From Acidiphilium sp. CAG:727 (GTDB lineage Bacteria; Bacillota; Clostridia; Christensenellales; Borkfalkiaceae): 8,761 nucleotides of DNA. Made by a program: the position numbers and the translations under genes. The DNA is taken from positions 16,267 through 25,027 of the forward strand of contig FR898413.1 of assembly GCA_000437515.1 (NCBI GenBank). The letters are read 5' to 3'. This document shows, in pieces, positions 7,517 through 8,761 of the stretch; the stretch's first letter is position 1, and every line of letters begins with the position of its first letter. The notes beneath the pieces were generated by a model. That model had not been told where the DNA came from. It searched no databases and was given only the letters and a program-made list of their open reading frames with translations.

Positions 7517-7704
7517 ATGAAAAAATCATAACGATTTTTATCTTATTTACAGCGTTTATCGCGTGTTGTTTCGCTGCGGTTTCGTGCAAGTCAAGCCGGG
7601 CGGTCGGCGGGCATAAACACGAACTCGTTACGGTCAAAGCGAAAGCGGTAACCTGTACGGAGTTCTCGATTATTTTGGCAAAAGGCAACGTTATTCGTAA
7701 TTGA
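7517..7704 (+). pseudogene. Frame-broken N-terminal part (lipoprotein signal and Cys-containing segment) of the second phosphatase gene
   Basis: ATG 7517 with its strong ribosome site gives only MKKS before TAA. One extra A in the A6 tract (7520-7525) would instead give MKKIITIFILF, then TAFIACCFAAVSC, a complete lipoprotein signal with lipobox AVSC and Cys24. That frame continues as KSSRAVGGHKHELVTVKAKAVTCTE and then degenerates, ending at TGA 7702-7704. 'HELV-V-AKA-TCTE' is the opening of a short Cys-containing module often seen in clostridial surface proteins ('H-L--V-A--ATCTE-G---Y--C--CG'); its remainder appears in another frame as GVLDYFGKRQRYS (7659-7697) before TAA 7698-7700. At least two, probably three, lesions separate the export signal from the downstream phosphatase. 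Possible readings are a decaying gene, sequence error at the homopolymer, or slippage that occasionally restores the frame. Recognition of the Cys module is tentative. Confidence 0.65.
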
Positions 7705-8708
7705 ATAACGATAATCTCTACCACTTCAACTATATGCGGAAATCTATTTATAATCTCGATAACGAAAAAGTCGCCGACTACTTCGAAAATTACGCGCCGA
7801 ATTACGGACTTAATTTTTTCGGGCAAGGCGAGCAATTGCCGATGAAAAGCGTAAAAATCGAATGGAAACCCGAAAACGCGGAATATTACGAGTTGTGGAT
7901 TGCCGATAACGCGCTTTTCTCGAACGCCTCGAAGTATATTACGACCGATAATTTCGTTGAAGTCGACGGGCTTATTCCGAATACAGACTATTTTCGGAAA
8001 GTTAAAATCGTAGATAAAAACGGCAAAGAAAAATTTTCCGAAGCGTGTAGTTTCAGAACGGAAGGGCACGTCAGAAGCGTCGCTATCGACGGCGTTTCAA
8101 ACGTAAGAGACCTCGGCGGCGCGGTTACGAAAGACGGAAAAACTATTAAATACGGCATACTTTACCGTTCTGCAAACGGCGATTTGATAACGGAACGAGG
8201 CAAAGAAACCGTTAAAAAACTCGGAATAAAAACCGATCTCGACCTTCGCGGCGAAGTTGTCGAAAAATCTCCGTTCGGCGACGGCGTTAATCTTATCAAA
8301 ATAAACGGCGCGTATTATCACGGGGAAGAAACCGGCGTGGCGGGCAGCAAAGAATACCGTAACGCTTTCCGCGACGAACTAAAAATTTGCGCAAATCCCG
8401 ATAATTATCCTATGATTTTCCACTGCGCGATAGGCAGAGATCGTACGGGTACTCTTTCACTCGTACTTCAATCCCTTTGCGGCGTGGAAAAGGATAATCT
8501 TATCAGAGAATACGGTCTTTCGTTCCTTTCCGCCGCCGGCTGCTTGGACGGAAACAAGCGGATGTTCGATATTCTTAACGACTTTTTCAATTTTATAGAC
8601 GATAACTACGAAGGCGAATCGTTTACGGATAAGACGATAAGTCTTGTTAAATCGCTCGGCGTAACCGACGAAGAAATATCGTCTATAAGAAGAATTCTGA
8701 TTAAATAA
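7701..8708 (+). CDS. FN3 + Y_phosphatase3 (LipA/MptpB-like) phosphatase, catalytic part of a frame-disrupted lipoprotein gene
   Basis: Second phosphatase of the operon, a paralogue of the one at 2362-4050. The open frame starts at TTG 7701, directly after an in-frame TAA, and has no ribosome site; ATG 7734 is the first ATG. The natural start is most likely ATG 7517, now out of frame. Numbered from 7701, an FN3-like domain spans about residues 51-122 (VKIEWKPENAEYYELWIAD, then NTDYFRKVKI) and the phosphatase domain about 125-335. It has SNVRDLGG (Asn134), GILYRSANG, TDLDLRGE, and the catalytic loop HCAIGRDRTG with Cys242 and Arg248. All core residues are kept, including Asp before the Arg, which is thought to help catalysis in the MptpB family. 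The family's loop Lys is conservatively replaced by Arg, unlike the Ala in the first paralogue. It lacks the C-terminal lectin-like domain of that paralogue. Without the signal peptide any product would stay in the cytoplasm. The enzyme domain looks under selection; expression as written is doubtful. Confidence 0.82.
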   Translation: MNNDNLYHFNYMRKSIYNLDNEKVADYFENYAPNYGLNFFGQGEQLPMKSVKIEWKPENAEYYELWIADNALFSNASKYITTDNFVEVDGLIPNTDYFRKVKIVDKNGKEKFSEACSFRTEGHVRSVAIDGVSNVRDLGGAVTKDGKTIKYGILYRSANGDLITERGKETVKKLGIKTDLDLRGEVVEKSPFGDGVNLIKINGAYYHGEETGVAGSKEYRNAFRDELKICANPDNYPMIFHCAIGRDRTGTLSLVLQSLCGVEKDNLIREYGLSFLSAAGCLDGNKRMFDILNDFFNFIDDNYEGESFTDKTISLVKSLGVTDEEISSIRRILIK

Positions 8709-8713
8709 CGTTA

Positions 8714-8752
8714 TTTTCGCCCCTCCCCGCAGCGGAGGGGGGGGGCCGAAAA
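8714..8752. terminator. GC-rich hairpin after the operon, possible transcription end or intergenic repeat
   Basis: CCCCTCC (8720-8726) pairs with GGAGGGG (8734-8740) around a 7-base loop, and TTTTCG (8714-8719) can pair with CGAAAA (8747-8752), leaving a G5C bulge. It starts 5 bases after the last stop codon. There is no T-run after the stem on the plus strand: the T-run precedes it and an A-run follows. It is therefore not a classic rho-independent terminator, though its place suggests an operon boundary. A run of nine G (8737-8745) is notable. It could also be a dispersed palindromic repeat. Confidence 0.4.
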
Positions 8753-8761
8753 ACAAAATGA

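Noticed and set aside
7519..7527. Programmed -1 ribosomal frameshift at the A6 tract
   Set aside because: The tract is preceded by G, so the P-site tRNA would have to re-pair with GAA; it is at codons 2-3, and no stimulatory hairpin is visible. An A6/A7 length change explains it better.
8758..8761. ATG at the window edge as the start of another gene
   Set aside because: Too little sequence remains and no ribosome site is visible in the A-rich stretch before it.

Overview
The window reads as one uninterrupted plus-strand operon, with its 5' end outside the window, from a bacterium with a Gram-positive style of export. Evidence for that style is the lipoprotein signal peptides with lipobox cysteines, an ABC-type sugar-binding protein, and a surface protein ending in a hydrophobic stretch plus a Lys/Arg tail. 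The codon choice and protein families fit an uncultured gut-type Clostridia (a Christensenellales-like lineage is my guess). No marker gene is present to prove it. All genes run the same way, with overlaps or gaps of at most 14 bases, and I see no internal promoter.

Layout: (1) 2-673, the C-terminal part of an extracellular sugar-binding protein; (2) 670-2365, a two-domain lectin-like surface protein whose signal peptide is thrown out of frame by a 22-bp insertion flanked by a 14-bp direct repeat; (3) 2362-4050, a lipoprotein with a fibronectin-III-like domain, a Y_phosphatase3-type (LipA/MptpB-like) phosphatase domain and a C-terminal beta-rich domain; (4) 4057-5619, a lipoprotein with a glycoside-hydrolase-like barrel; (5) 5631-7502, a DUF4838-type protein with a GH67/GH20b-like N-terminal domain and no signal peptide; (6) 7517-8708, a second FN3-phosphatase lipoprotein gene whose N-terminal part is broken by frame changes while the catalytic domain is intact; (7) 8714-8752, a GC-rich hairpin just after the last stop codon.

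Taken together this resembles a glycan-capture and degradation locus (sugar uptake, carbohydrate-binding surface protein, glycosidase-like enzymes) with the unusual addition of two exported protein-tyrosine/phosphoinositide-type phosphatases. A working inference is that the target is a phosphorylated glycan, or that the phosphatases act on host or neighbour phospho-molecules during glycan use. The second main point is that the two reading-frame breaks that remove export signals both lie inside or at the start of signal peptides (a 22-bp repeat and an A6 tract). This could mean phase-variable export, gene decay, or sequence/assembly error.
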